A stretch of DNA of 64,000 bases from Pycnopodia helianthoides (Eukaryota > Echinodermata > Asteroidea > Forcipulatida > Asteriidae), in contig CM063256.1 in NCBI GenBank assembly GCA_032158295.1, positions 9,594,453 to 9,658,452 on the forward strand. Reading direction: 5' to 3'. This document shows positions 32,122 to 43,180 of this stretch, piece by piece. The translations under genes and the position numbers were made by a program. The notes beneath the pieces are model-generated. The model made no database searches, was not told where the DNA came from, and saw only the letters and a list, made by a program, of their open reading frames with translations. Within the stretch, counting starts at the first letter, position 1; each line of letters begins with the position of its first letter.

Positions 32122-35100
32122 TCACTGGAACGACAGTGCTGGTGATACGGGGCGCTGACAGATTAACTTGCGTGTATAATCACAAGGCACACCCCACCAG
32201 CCTGAAGCACGGCCTAGGGCGCAATCTCGGTTGCCATCGTAATTATCTGGCTGACCATCAGCCCATCTCTTGTCTTGCACGTCAATAGTACCTTCACCAT
32301 CCAAACACACCCATACGGTACCTGATCCGAATCAATCCGAAATAAAAAGTCTCATTACATCAAATGTTGGGAGCGGGATCATACCTAAAGGTAGGGTCGG
32401 GAATGCTTACTACCATGACCATCTTTATAAGAAGTAAGCTTTTGGATACAAATTACACAATTCATTTTTTCGGGATCATTACCACAAGATGACCATAAAT
32501 TGTGTTTGTGTTAAAAACCGCCCTCAGGTTGATCTGTGTTTTGCTTGCGCTGCGACGGAACCGTCGGGATCAAGCAGGAAAATGTATACTTTTGATGATT
32601 GCTCCACAAGTTAGTGACCATTAAAACTTAGTTGGTAAAGAGCACTGGAGAGCTACTGATAATATATAAAACAATGTTAAAACGACTCCCTATAAAGTAA
32701 TGTAGTTTCAGAGAAAGAGTAATTTTCACCCATAAATTTGAACCTGAGGAAGGCTTGAGGCATGAAGCTTTTCTCAGGCATCTGAAAGCACCCAATTCTA
32801 TGCAACAAAGGTGTTTTTTCTGGCATTTAATTTTTGCAACTCACACAATGAACCTTAATTTTCACAAGTTTGTTTTTTATGCGGACGTTGGGATACACTG
32901 AGTGAGGATACTGGTTTTTGACAATTGCCAAAAGTATACCATACTTTTAACCCCGCGTAGTGCCATTGCTCACTATTAAGTGTCAGTTTAAAAAAAAAAA
33001 AAAAAAATCGGTACTCTGAATTATTACAATGTTTTTTTATCAAAAATGTTCCAAGTTCCATAAGTACACCTAGCCATTAGCATGCCAACAGCTGTCCTGG
33101 AGTTCCCATTCGAGTTGTCAAATGTGCCCAAGAGGATTACGACCTAGAACGACCAGGACGTGCTCAGTGTGTCACCGCTTCACGTGTAGGAGCACAGCAT
33201 TGGCGATTTAAAAGTGTTTTGAATCTCCAAAAAAAAAAAAAGTATTACGTGCTAATATCAAACTGACACTCATAAAGTGTTCGATGGCGCAAGGCTGTGA
33301 GTTTTTTTTATGGTGTCACGCAGGGTTTTAAAGGGACACGTTGAATTCTTATTTGACGCCTTAGGCTATTAAAGCGTTTGTTATGAAATGACTCATGGTT
33401 CGAAAGATGCTTTAGATGAAGAACATAATGATCCACACAAATATACATCGACATTGTTTGTTTTTCCTGTTACTTCATAAACTTACACGGTCCAGCATTC
33501 TGTAGAACCAAAATAGCGGACCTCGTTAGTTCACGAAGTGAAAGGAAATCCACACAATTTCGATGGACATAACCGCTCCAGATTCGGCAATATCTCAAAA
33601 ACGCTACCAACTATTGAAATGAAAACTCTATAGGTTGGTTTTATTGTAAATGCCTACGTTTTATATAGGATTAAAACAATCGAACGGTTCAAAAAAGTAA
33701 AGGTATACTTTGCCTTTAAATTAGGCAGAAATCGTTATTTCGTTCGTTTGGTGTGACCGGAAAAAACAGCAAAGTTAATGTGACACCATAAAATAACTTA
33801 CTTTACCACTTTTATAAAAGAAAGCGGTATCGTTATTTTATGAAAATGTTATTTTTTCCACTGACTGAATTAAACGTCAATGGCTGATGAAACTACTTAA
33901 TTGCTATGCCAGCTAATGGTTGGTACTTCAATACAATGTGCAAGTCTCGTGCGTATTCGAACTTCCGGTACTAAGTTGGTCTCATCCTTATCTAGTTTTA
34001 CGGAATCGCGATTTTACGGAGCTCTAGAAGTGCCATCTCATCTGTCGAGATCCTGAGATAAATCACTGCAGGATGATGACGTCATAAACGTAAGATGGCG
34101 ACATCCTGAGATGATTTATCTCGGGATGACGTCATCCTGAAAGTATAGAATGCTGTCTTCTCTGATAGTTTATCGTGGGTTCTCAACATAATCAGGATAA
34201 ATCATGATAAATTATCTCGGGAAGTTGACATTCTACGTTTATGACGTCATCACCCTGCTTTAAATTATCCCAAGATTTCAATATGTCTGATGGCACTTTC
34301 AGAGCTCCGTAAGATTGTGTTATTAAAATACTTTACTTGAACGTAGTTTATTTCAATTAAAAGTATACAATATTGTTAGGAAAGTAAACAGTTTGCAAAC
34401 AACAAGAATTAAGGACAACGTGTTTGCATGCTGAACATTGTGCACGTTTTATGTTTGTTTGTTGGTTTGTTTTTTCACTTTGTTCTCCTGACTCACACGA
34501 CGGATTAAGCCCATATTTGTATGGGTTTATGGTGGATCACACAAAACCTAAACACTGTCCGAGACTATATACCTTCAGTTCTACCAATACTGTAATAATA
34601 CCTTAACCTGTGCAATGGTCGCATAATTCGGGCGTGATACCAAAATATTATTTTGTTTAAGAGGCATCCTCGTCCCAAGTTATTATTTTGTTGCTAATTT
34701 TTAACATATTATTTGTTTTATTGAACAGTTAAAATTGCATTGATAACAAAATGATGTGAGTGGGCCTATTTTATTTTTCTAAACTTTTGTACGATGAAAA
34801 CTTTAATGAAGATTTGATTTCATAGAAAAATAGTGTCTTCTTACGAGTTTTTGAACACATATTTACGCCACTCATGTTGATAATACGGTGTGCCACACCC
34901 CTGCACTTTGGAACTCCCTACCTGTATCTTGTTTTCCACCAACTCTGTCACAGTTAAAGAGGAACGGCAACATATATTATTTTCTCTCATATTAAAGAGT
35001 TTTCCTTAAAAAAAATGTATAGCCCTGAGTGGCATTTTGGCCTTGTGTTAGCGATTTGTCGTAAAACAAAACTAATTATAAGGACGATTGAACATCATTT

Positions 35101-35425
35101 AAAGAATTGTGTACTAACCTTCAACTTCAATGTCGTTGCAACCAATCCAAAAAGTGCTGCAGCTGCACATGTTGAGAACGTGTTGTAATTCTTCTTCAGA
35201 TTGAGGGACAGCAATCACACCGCCCAACTCAATGCAAATCTGCTTGCCCTCTTTCCATGTAACTTTGGCATCGTGCATCTTGTAGCATTTGTCGTGCCAC
35301 TGGCTCCAAGTAGGAGGGCATGTCGAGGTCTTCTTCATACACCGCCCATTTACGGCAGCGAAGTTTGCCATCATAAATATACCAACAACACCCAACAGTT
35401 TACTTGTCACCATTTTGCAGACCAT
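32122..35425 (-). CDS. Secreted C-type lectin D (two exons)
   Basis: Exon 1 is 35,425-35,119 (307 nt, donor GTTAGT) and exon 2 is 32,321-32,122 (200 nt, CAG acceptor), phase 1, giving 168 residues. A three-base insertion right after the acceptor adds one Val (GTVWVCLDGEG), so the frame is kept. Signal peptide MVCKMVTSKLLGVV..AAVNG. The domain has CPPTWSQWHDKCYK, WKEGKQIC, MCSCSTFWIGCND, then QPD, GNRDC and GWWGVPC. The WND position is WWG, so both usual calcium ligands there are missing, and the Glu before DC is Arg. Calcium-dependent sugar binding looks doubtful for this copy despite the QPD. The 2.8-kb intron carries the GATT-flanked element (34,014-34,312) and a truncated family 2 MITE. 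ATTAAA at 32,076-32,081 is a likely poly(A) signal. Confidence 0.86.
33332..33562. mobile_element. Truncated foldback MITE, family 2, in lectin D intron
   Basis: Same left end as the copies in U1 and U3, but after CACACAATTTCGATGG the sequence skips to GACATAACCGCTCCAGATT, deleting the right arm. The copy sits at the equivalent intron position. Confidence 0.7.
34014..34312. mobile_element. Short TIR element with GATT target duplication, copy 2
   Basis: Ends TTACGGAGCTCTAGAAGTG and inverted TTACGGAGCTCTGAAAGTG, with GATT at 34,010-34,013 and 34,313-34,316. At 40,030 in U5 the related sequence reads CCCACGATTGTGTTCTT without the element, giving the empty site and one GATT. Confidence 0.85.
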
Positions 35426-35634
35426 CTCTTGACAAAATGAAATTTATACAAATAACCAAGAAGGTGCAACCTTCATAGAACGGAACTGCGCCGAGATCCT
35501 TGTATTACCAATACAAACACAGATCACAACAAGAAACAGTGCAACGCAGACTTTCCAACAACAGCAATAAATACTCATTAACAACTATATAATATGTAAT
35601 ACCATATTTATGATTTTGAGTCATGCATAATACT

Positions 35635-36125
35635 TGTCCGCCCAGCCGTCCAGAGCGAAACACTGTAACATGCGGTAGGAGGAAACTCTCACCAGCTTGT
35701 CACAAGCCAATGCTAATCGTTTATATCATTTTTAATTTCCCTCAGCACAGTAGACTCGTAAAATGTTAACGCTAATGACGTTGAAATATTTAAGCTGTTG
35801 CCAACAACACGCTCCCTTGTAACCAAAACACATGTCATTTTCTTTCTACATGAAGATACTGACACAAATTAATAACATGTGTTCATCCTTATACACTTTA
35901 TTGCAGCCTTTTCCTTTTATGGGAAATTCAACTTCTCAAAATGTTTAAACACTGCATGCAAGTTAGAGTTACTTTTGAATGATTCCTGAAAGTGCAACAA
36001 GTTGACAATTGTTTATTTGAATACCTTTGGCATAAGTGGAAACTGTACAATAGGATTACTAGTGATAAACACTTAGAGAAATGTCTACCACTCAGTCTGA
36101 TACATAATATTAGCGCAGTGGTCAT
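35635..36125. repeat. Truncated F block upstream of lectin D
   Basis: Matches the F block from CCGCCCAGCCGTCCAGAGCG to GATACTGACACAAATTAAT, then departs near 35,880. The rest of F is replaced by unrelated AT-rich sequence. Confidence 0.65.
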
Positions 36126-36735
36126 CCAAATGAGATTATTAACTTACTAAGTTGTGAGAATTTCATTTTGGCGGGAAATGGCAGCCATCTTAAAAAATGG
36201 CAGCCATCTTGGATTTTTTCTTGCTCATTATGTTTTGGAGAATATGCAGTGACTATCTATGAAAATATTGTGTGGAAAAAAATATTTATATAATATATTA
36301 CTGAAAAAGAGGCAAAAGCGGCAATTTTTAAATTATGCAAATTAGGCATATTTCCCCTACTTCCCTTTTCTACTTTTTTGATATGCTGTTTGGGAAGGTT
36401 TCAAGAGACACTTGCAAAAACAAAAAGTTCTGTTGCAATTTTGTCTATGTCAAACCATAGATTGACTAGACTACTAGTCTTGGTTACACAACCAACGATC
36501 AGATCTATGTACACCGCTCACTGTACATGTGTAATGAATAAACATAGAGGGCACTTTTTGTTCCCCGGAACTAACCTTAGGGTTGCACCACAAATAGGCC
36601 AATCTTTATGCACCAAGCTGATTATCATAATTTGTAGGCCCCTCAATTGTTATTGAGGAAAAAGCACATTTTCGCAGGTGTTTTTTTCTATGGTAATTAT
36701 CAAAAATTCCAAACGGCTGTTGACCTACCACTTAT
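36126..36735. other. No gene recognised
   Basis: The stretch contains a short direct repeat, ATGGCAGCCATCTT, at 36,177 and 36,198. I see no exon and no match to the duplicon blocks, so it may be an insertion between U4 and U5. Confidence 0.4.
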
Positions 36736-36739
36736 TTAA

Positions 36740-37077
36740 AGGTATTGTACACTTTTGGTAACAGCTCAAAATCAGTGTCCACATTTTGTGTGATTAAACA
36801 CATGCATTACAAACAAACCTGTGAAAGTTTGAGCTCAATTGGTCATCGAGGTCACGAGAAAATAGTGAAAAGAGATCTTATGTCTTTTTTTTTTTTTTTT
36901 TCAAATTATCGCGCGCGATACATTACTATTGTTTTACTCGTTTCTCAGAAACGATAGCATTTTAGGCAGAAATACTTTAAGGAACCCTTTCTACCATTAC
37001 TTACTTTAAATCGTGTAAGTTATGTGTGAATCTGTGAACACTGTATTTTTCGATCTTACCAATAGTGTACAGGGCCT
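36740..37077. mobile_element. MITE with TTAA target duplication, family 3
   Basis: Left end AGGTATTGTACACTTTTGGT and inverted right end AGGCCCTGTACACTATTGGT pair over about 22 bases, with TTAA at 36,736-36,739 and 37,078-37,081. The element holds a T run at 36,884-36,901. Its last 40 bases also begin the second U5 copy at 41,052, so a duplication breakpoint lies inside it. Confidence 0.8.
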
Positions 37078-37671
37078 TTAAAATGAAGTATATTTGATTG
37101 GTTTTCAAGAGGCTGAGAAACAAAACATCTTTTTTTTGTATTTTTGAATATTTAGCATTTAGCATTGTTACTTTTGGAGTTTATTTAGTATATACAAAAT
37201 GATGGCTCCCATGCAGCCATTTTGGTGGAGATACATGTTTGGGTTTGTTTACATTAATGTAGGCTTGAAACGACGACAGAAATGAGCTGTATGGGTAATT
37301 TTTCGTTAGTTATTGCTGTTATTTACATTGAAAACATCATTCTTTTGGCTGTAAACAGTTAGTATCGTAATAACAGTGTTTTTTCCAAAATTACAATACA
37401 TTTATCAACTGAATAATTCAACGTTCAAAGAGTGGATCGCTGGTTTGTTTTTACTGTAAGACTACGACGAGTATGAGGCTAGAACGGGCAGGCAATTAAA
37501 AAAAAAAAAAAAAAAAACAAGATTCAACTAATGTGGCTGGTTGATCAGGAAAATGTAGAGAAAAACCATCAACAGGCTATCTGAAGAGGAGCAGGGGGTG
37601 ATGGATATGGCATCATGAATGTCAAGTTTCCGGAAAGTGATTCGGCCCTCAGCCGACTCATGCATAATAGC

Positions 37672-38335
37672 TCCACAGTCCCAAACCCTAGCCATCATCT
37701 CAAATCCTAGCCCCATGCCAAAACATTAGCCTCCAGCCCAAACCCTAGCCCCATCTCAAACTCTAGCCTCCATCCAAAACCCTAGCCTCAGCCCCACCCC
37801 AAACCCTAGCCTCCATCCAAAACCCAGCCTCCTTCCCAAACTCTAGCCCCCAGCCCAAACCCTAGCCTCAGCCCCATCCTAAACCCTAGCCCCATCCAAA
37901 ACCCAGCCTCCTTCCCAAACTCTAGCCCCAACCCAAACCCTAGCCTCAGCCCCATCCTAAACCCTAGCCTCCATCCAAAACCCAGCCTCCTTCCCAAACC
38001 CTAGCCCCCAGCCCAAACCATAGCCATCATCTCAAACCCTAGCCTCCAGCCAAAACACTAGCCCCATCCCAAAACTCTAGCCCCCATCCAAACTCTAGCC
38101 CCCACCCCAAACCCTAGCCATCAGCCCAAACCCTAGCCTCAGCCCCCATCCCAAACCCTAGCCTCTATCCAAAACCCAGCCTCCTTCCCAAACTCTAGCC
38201 CCCAGCCAAAACCCTAGCCATCAGCCCAAACCCTAGCCTCAGCCCCCATCCCAAACCCTAGCCCCAAACTCAAATCCAGCCATAAGTACAAACCCTAGCC
38301 CCAGCCACCACCCCAAACCCTAGGCATCAGCCCAG
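37672..38335 (-). repeat. CCCAAACCCTAGCC array, copy 1
   Basis: Short monomers of about 14-20 bp such as CCCAAACCCTAGCCTCCAT, with AACCCTA in most of them; the minus strand reads TAGGGTTTGGG. Larger units recur, for example CCTCCTTCCCAAACTCTAGC near 37,828, 37,908 and 38,180. It is rich in G on the minus strand and could form quadruplexes. Minus-strand open frames of Gly/Leu/Arg-rich type here are repeat artefacts. Confidence 0.85.
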
Positions 38336-39044
38336 TTTATTTAGTGTGGTGCACCCTTTACCTACAAAATGGTGTATTTTCACATGTTTGGGTTCGTTTA
38401 CATTAATGTAGGCTTGAAACGACGACAAAAATTAACTGTAGGGGTTATTTTTATCAGTTGTTGCTGTTTTTACATTGAAAACATAGTTCATTTGGCTGTA
38501 AACCGTTAGTATCGTAATAATAGTGTTATTTCCTAAAATTTCAGTACATTTTTTAACTAAATAGTTTAACGTTCACAGAGTGGTTTGCTTGGTTTGTTTT
38601 TACTGTAAGACTACGACGAGTTTGAGGCTAGGACGGTCAGGCACATTCCAAAAAACTCAAGAGTCAACAAAAGTGTTTGGTTGATCAGGAAAATAAGTAG
38701 AGAAAAACCACCAACAGCTATAGTCATTTTTACGCGTATTCGTCAGGCTAATACTAAATCGTTTTATTAACTTTTAATTTCCCTCAGCACACAGTAGACT
38801 CGTAAAATGTTAACGCTAATGACGTTGAAATATTTAAGCTGTTGCCAACAACACGCTCTCTTGTAACCAAAACACACGTCATTTTCTTTCTACATGAAGA
38901 TACTGACACAAATTAATGACCTGCCAAATAACCAGTACAGCATTTATTGCACACAAAAACTATTGTGTTCATTTTTATGAAAAATAATCGCCATAAACAA
39001 TTACCAATAGCCATTAACGAGAGGCACTTATTGTTTGCGTCATT

Positions 39045-39255
39045 TTGAAGGGTCTTGGTTAGTCAGGGTTAAGTTGGACAATTTGGGGTGTTGGTTAGGG
39101 TTCATTTCAAAGGGTCGGTGACAGTTAGGGTTACTTTTGAAGGGTCGGGTTGGTCAGGGTTGATTTTCGATGGTTAGGGTTGGTTGGGGTTATTTTTGAA
39201 GGGTCGGGTTGGGTAGGGATACTTTTTACGGTCTAGATGGGTGAGGTTAATTTTA
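39045..39255 (+). repeat. G-rich minisatellite, U5 first copy
   Basis: About six monomers of the GGTTGGTCAGGGTTGATTTTCG type, directly after the truncated F block (ends ACTTATTGTTTGCGTCA). It has an identical partner at about 42,970-43,180 and a near copy at 47,195-47,400. Confidence 0.8.
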
Positions 39256-40866
39256 CCTGAGTCATTTAAGAATTGTTGAGTGAGACGTGGGGTCTTCGTG
39301 AATAATATTATTTTATTTGTGATTGCAGTGCTTAGAAAAAACTTTACAACAAGAACATCAATAACCCTATCAGGACGGGTGGCACCTTCGCTGCATTTGA
39401 TCACCACCTAATGTTCTGACCTTTCCCAGTGTTTATCATAAATTGTTTGAAAGTAATTGCTATTGGGGTTCAGCTGTTACCATGGCAACCGTTTGTTCGA
39501 TCTTGGGTCAAACAGTTTTAATGTTTTAATCTCAAGAAAAGTGATGTGTCATGTTGTAGTGTTAAATGCATTCTGAAAATTCAATTTGCCGCCAAATTCG
39601 GCAGCCATCTTGGAATGTTCATTTTCAGTTCGTTTTTAGGGGTTCAAACTATGTCAGCTTTTGTATCAAAGATCTTTTTTTTTTTTAACGTGTTAGTTTT
39701 TCAAATTTTCCGGCCTATAAATATTTGGAATCAGATCAACCAGAAATGTTTCTTTATGTCATAATGTAGACATTTATCAAAAGAACAATTGTGGCAAGTT
39801 TCATTTAAAAAAACATCGCTCGAGAAAAAGCCAGGTCCTGATAGGGTTATTATTACATTTTACTCAAATTATTACATCAATTAATTATAATAATCAATTT
39901 AGTCTCTGCAAGAGCCGGTTGGTTTATTCAATGTAGTGTGCTCTAAAGTAGTCGTTATAGGAGACAGTGACAATGTGCAAGCCTCCTGCATATTCGAAAT
40001 TTCGGGACCTAATTGGTTCCAACCATAGGTTTTTACGTGCCCACGATTGTGTTCTTCAAATACTTTAGTTTCACGTAGTTTATGTCTATAAAAGTATATC
40101 ATATATTAATATTATTGTTGGAAAGTAAAGTTTTGCAAATAGATATAGAATTAAGAAAAATCTTACAAAATTAAGACAATGTGTTTACAGGTTGAACATT
40201 GTGCATTTTTTTTTTTACTATTTTCTCCTGACTCATCACAAACGGACAAATTATCATAGGCTTGTTATTTCATGTATTGGTTGATCCAACAAAACAATAA
40301 CACTGCGACTATTTTTTTCAGCTTTACCACTTTTGTTATAATCCCTAAACCTATGTGAAGGTCGCACAAATTCGGACTTGTTGCCAATTGGGATCTAACA
40401 AATAGGCATCCTCGTCCCAAGTTATCATTTTGTTTTAATGTTAATTTTATTAACAAATTATTTTGTGTAATTGAAAATGTTAGTTGTATTGATAACACGT
40501 TACTGTGAATAGGCCTTCTTTATTTTCGAAAATTTATTATAAATACATCTTCACCAGAAGATTTGATTATACAAAAAGATAGTCTTAGATTGATTTGATG
40601 AACACAGATTTATGCCACTCATGTTGATTATACGGTATGCCACACCGCTGCACTTTGAAACTCCCTACCTGTATCTTGTTTTCTTCCAACTCTGTCACAG
40701 TTCAAGATCAACGTCAACAGATATTTCCTCTCACTTTAGATTTTTCCTTATTCTTCTTGTTGCCCTCACCCTGGGACATGGGTGGCATTTTGACCTTGCG
40801 TTGGCGATTTGTTATAAAATAAACAATTTATAACGATTGAACATCATTTCTAGATTTGTGTACTAA

Positions 40867-41049
40867 CCTTCAACTTCAATAAATGTAGTTGCAACCAATC
40901 CAGAGCCAGTCGCAACTGCACATGTTGACAACGTGTTGTAATTCTTTTTCTGATTTAAGCAAAACAATCACACTGCCCATCTCATTGCAAATCTGCTTGC
41001 CCTCTTCCCACGTAACTCCCTTTTTGTGCATCTTGTAGCATTTGTCATT
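40867..41049 (-). pseudogene. Lectin exon 1 fragment cut at duplication joint
   Basis: Minus-strand codons read NDKCYKMHKKGVTWEEGKQI, then CNEMGSVIV and CSCDWLWIGCN. The 5' half of the exon (signal peptide and CPPTW) is missing because the tandem duplication joint falls right before KCYK, at about 41,049. Near the donor a four-base insertion relative to intact copies shifts the frame, so EVEG is lost and a stop follows YIY. No exon 2 lies downstream within this segment. It is not expressed as a lectin. Confidence 0.85.
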
Positions 41050-41675
41050 CTTGAACACTGTATTTTTCGATTATTTCATTGTGGTCTGCAGTGAAAATGA
41101 AGTAATGATTTGATTGTTTTCAAGAGGACTGAAGATTCTAATCATCTTTTTTAGTATTTTGATATTACATTAGCTTTGTAATTTGGAGTTTATTTATATT
41201 TCAAAAATGTTGGCTCCCATGCATCCATTTTGTGAATACATGTTGGTTTGTTTACATTAAGTTGCTTGTAACGTCACAGATATGACTTATGGTAAATTTT
41301 TCGTTAGTTTATTGGCTGTTATTTTACATTGAAAACATCATTCCTTTTTGCTTAATCATTATAACGTAATAAACAGTGTTTGTTTCCAAATTTACAATAC
41401 ATTTATATCAACTGAATAATTCAACGTTCAACAGATTGGATCGCTGTTTGTTTTTACTGTAAGTCGACGACGAGAATGAGGCACAAAACGGGCAAGCACA
41501 TAAAAAAAAAAAAAAAAAAAAACAAGATTCACCTAATTGCTGGTTGAGCAGAAATTTTGAGAAAAACCATCACAGGCTATCTGAAGAGGAGCAGGGGTGA
41601 TGATATGGCAATCATGAATGTCCAAGTTTCCGAAAGTGATTCGGCCCTCAGCCGACTCATTCATAATAGCTCCCA

Positions 41676-42262
41676 CAGTCCCAAACCTAAGCCATCATCT
41701 CAAATCCAAGCCCATGCCAAAAACATTAGCCGCAAGCCCAAACCCTAGCCCCATCTCAAAACTCTAGCCTCCAACCAAAACCCTAGCCCCAGCCCACCCC
41801 AAACCCTAGCCTCCAACCAAAACCCAGCCCTCCTGTCCCAAACTCTAGCCCCACCCAAACCCTAGCCTCACCCCATCCTAAACCCTAGCCTCCATCCAAA
41901 ACCCAGCTCTTCCCAAACCCAGCCCCTCCCAGCCCCAAACATACCATCATCGCAAACCCTAGCCTCCAACCAAAAACACTAGCCCCTACCCCAGACAACT
42001 CTAGCCCCCAACCCAAACTCTTACCCCCACTCTCCAAACCCTACCATCAGCCCAAACCCTAGCCTCAGCCCCCATCCCCAAACCCTAGCCTCTATCCAAA
42101 ACCCACTCCTTCCCAAACTCTGCCCAGCCAAAACCCAAGCCATCAGCCCAAAACCCTAGCCTCAGCCCGCCATCCCAAACCCCTAGCCCCAAACTCAAAT
42201 CCAGCCATAAGTACAAACCCTAGCCCCAGCCACCACCCCAAACCCTAGGCATCAGCCCAGTT
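41676..42262 (-). repeat. CCCAAACCCTAGCC array, copy 2
   Basis: Counterpart of 37,672-38,335 with the same order of variant monomers but many single-base gains and losses, and about 75 bases shorter. See the finding on possible sequencing error. Confidence 0.8.
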
Positions 42263-42967
42263 TATTTAGTGTGGTGCACCCTTTACCTACAAAATGGTGT
42301 ATTTTCACATGTTTGGGTTCGTTTACATTAATGTAGGCTTGAAACGACGACAAAAATTAACTGTAGGGGTTATTTTTATCAGTTGTTGCTGTTTTTACAT
42401 TGAAAACATAGTTCATTTGGCTGTAAACCGTTAGTATCGTAATAATAGTGTTATTTCCTAAAATTTCAGTACATTTTTTAACTAAATAGTTTAACGTTCA
42501 CAGAGTGGTTTGCTTGGTTTGTTTTTACTGTAAGACTACGACGAGTTTGAGGCTAGGACGGTCAGGCACATTCCAAAAAACTCAAGAGTCAACAAAAGTG
42601 TTTGGTTGATCAGGAAAATAAGTAGAGAAAAACCACCAACAGCTATAGTCATTTTTACGCGTATTCGTCAGGCTAATACTAAATCGTTTTATTAACTTTT
42701 AATTTCCCTCAGCACACAGTAGACTCGTAAAATGTTAACGCTAATGACGTTGAAATATTTAAGCTGTTGCCAACAACACGCTCTCTTGTAACCAAAACAC
42801 ACGTCATTTTCTTTCTACATGAAGATACTGACACAAATTAATGACCTGCCAAATAACCAGTACAGCATTTATTGCACACAAAAACTATTGTGTTCATTTT
42901 TATGAAAAATAATCGCCATAAACAATTACCAATAGCCATTAACGAGAGGCACTTATTGTTTGCGTCA

Positions 42968-43180
42968 TTTTGAAGGGTCTTGGTTAGTCAGGGTTAAGTT
43001 GGACAATTTGGGGTGTTGGTTAGGGTTCATTTCAAAGGGTCGGTGACAGTTAGGGTTACTTTTGAAGGGTCGGGTTGGTCAGGGTTGATTTTCGATGGTT
43101 AGGGTTGGTTGGGGTTATTTTTGAAGGGTCGGGTTGGGTAGGGATACTTTTTACGGTCTAGATGGGTGAGGTTAATTTTA
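42968..43180 (+). repeat. G-rich minisatellite, U5 second copy
   Basis: Base-for-base the same array as 39,045-39,255 as far as I can read it. Confidence 0.8.

Larger units (their letters stand above)
37035..41049. repeat. U5 tandem segment, first copy
   Basis: About 4.0 kb from inside the family 3 MITE to inside lectin exon 1. It is followed at once by a second copy (41,050-44,975) at an offset of about 3,925 bases. Order: MITE end, CCCTAG-rich array, a TGAAACGACGACA region, truncated F block, G-rich minisatellite, part of block M, then intron-like sequence and lectin exon 1. The block M and intron pieces are joined without exon 2. Confidence 0.85.

Noticed and set aside
32058..32288. Plus-strand frames opposite lectin exon 2 (also at 25,911 and 57,619)
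   Set aside because: Antisense shadows of the exon; the minus strand has the lectin domain, splice acceptor and stop.
37806..37997. Gly/Leu/Arg-rich minus-strand frame
   Set aside because: It is a translation of the CCCTAG-type array and is broken in the other two array copies.
39174..39407. 77-codon minus-strand frame present identically at 43,099 and nearly so at 47,322
   Set aside because: Identity reflects the recent tandem duplication and the frame lies in minisatellite and block M; the older block M copies in U3, U4 and U6 do not keep it.
40612..40833. Two overlapping plus-strand frames repeated at 44,538 and partly at 59,176
   Set aside because: They fall in the lectin intron, are in two frames at once and are not open in the A, B and D introns.
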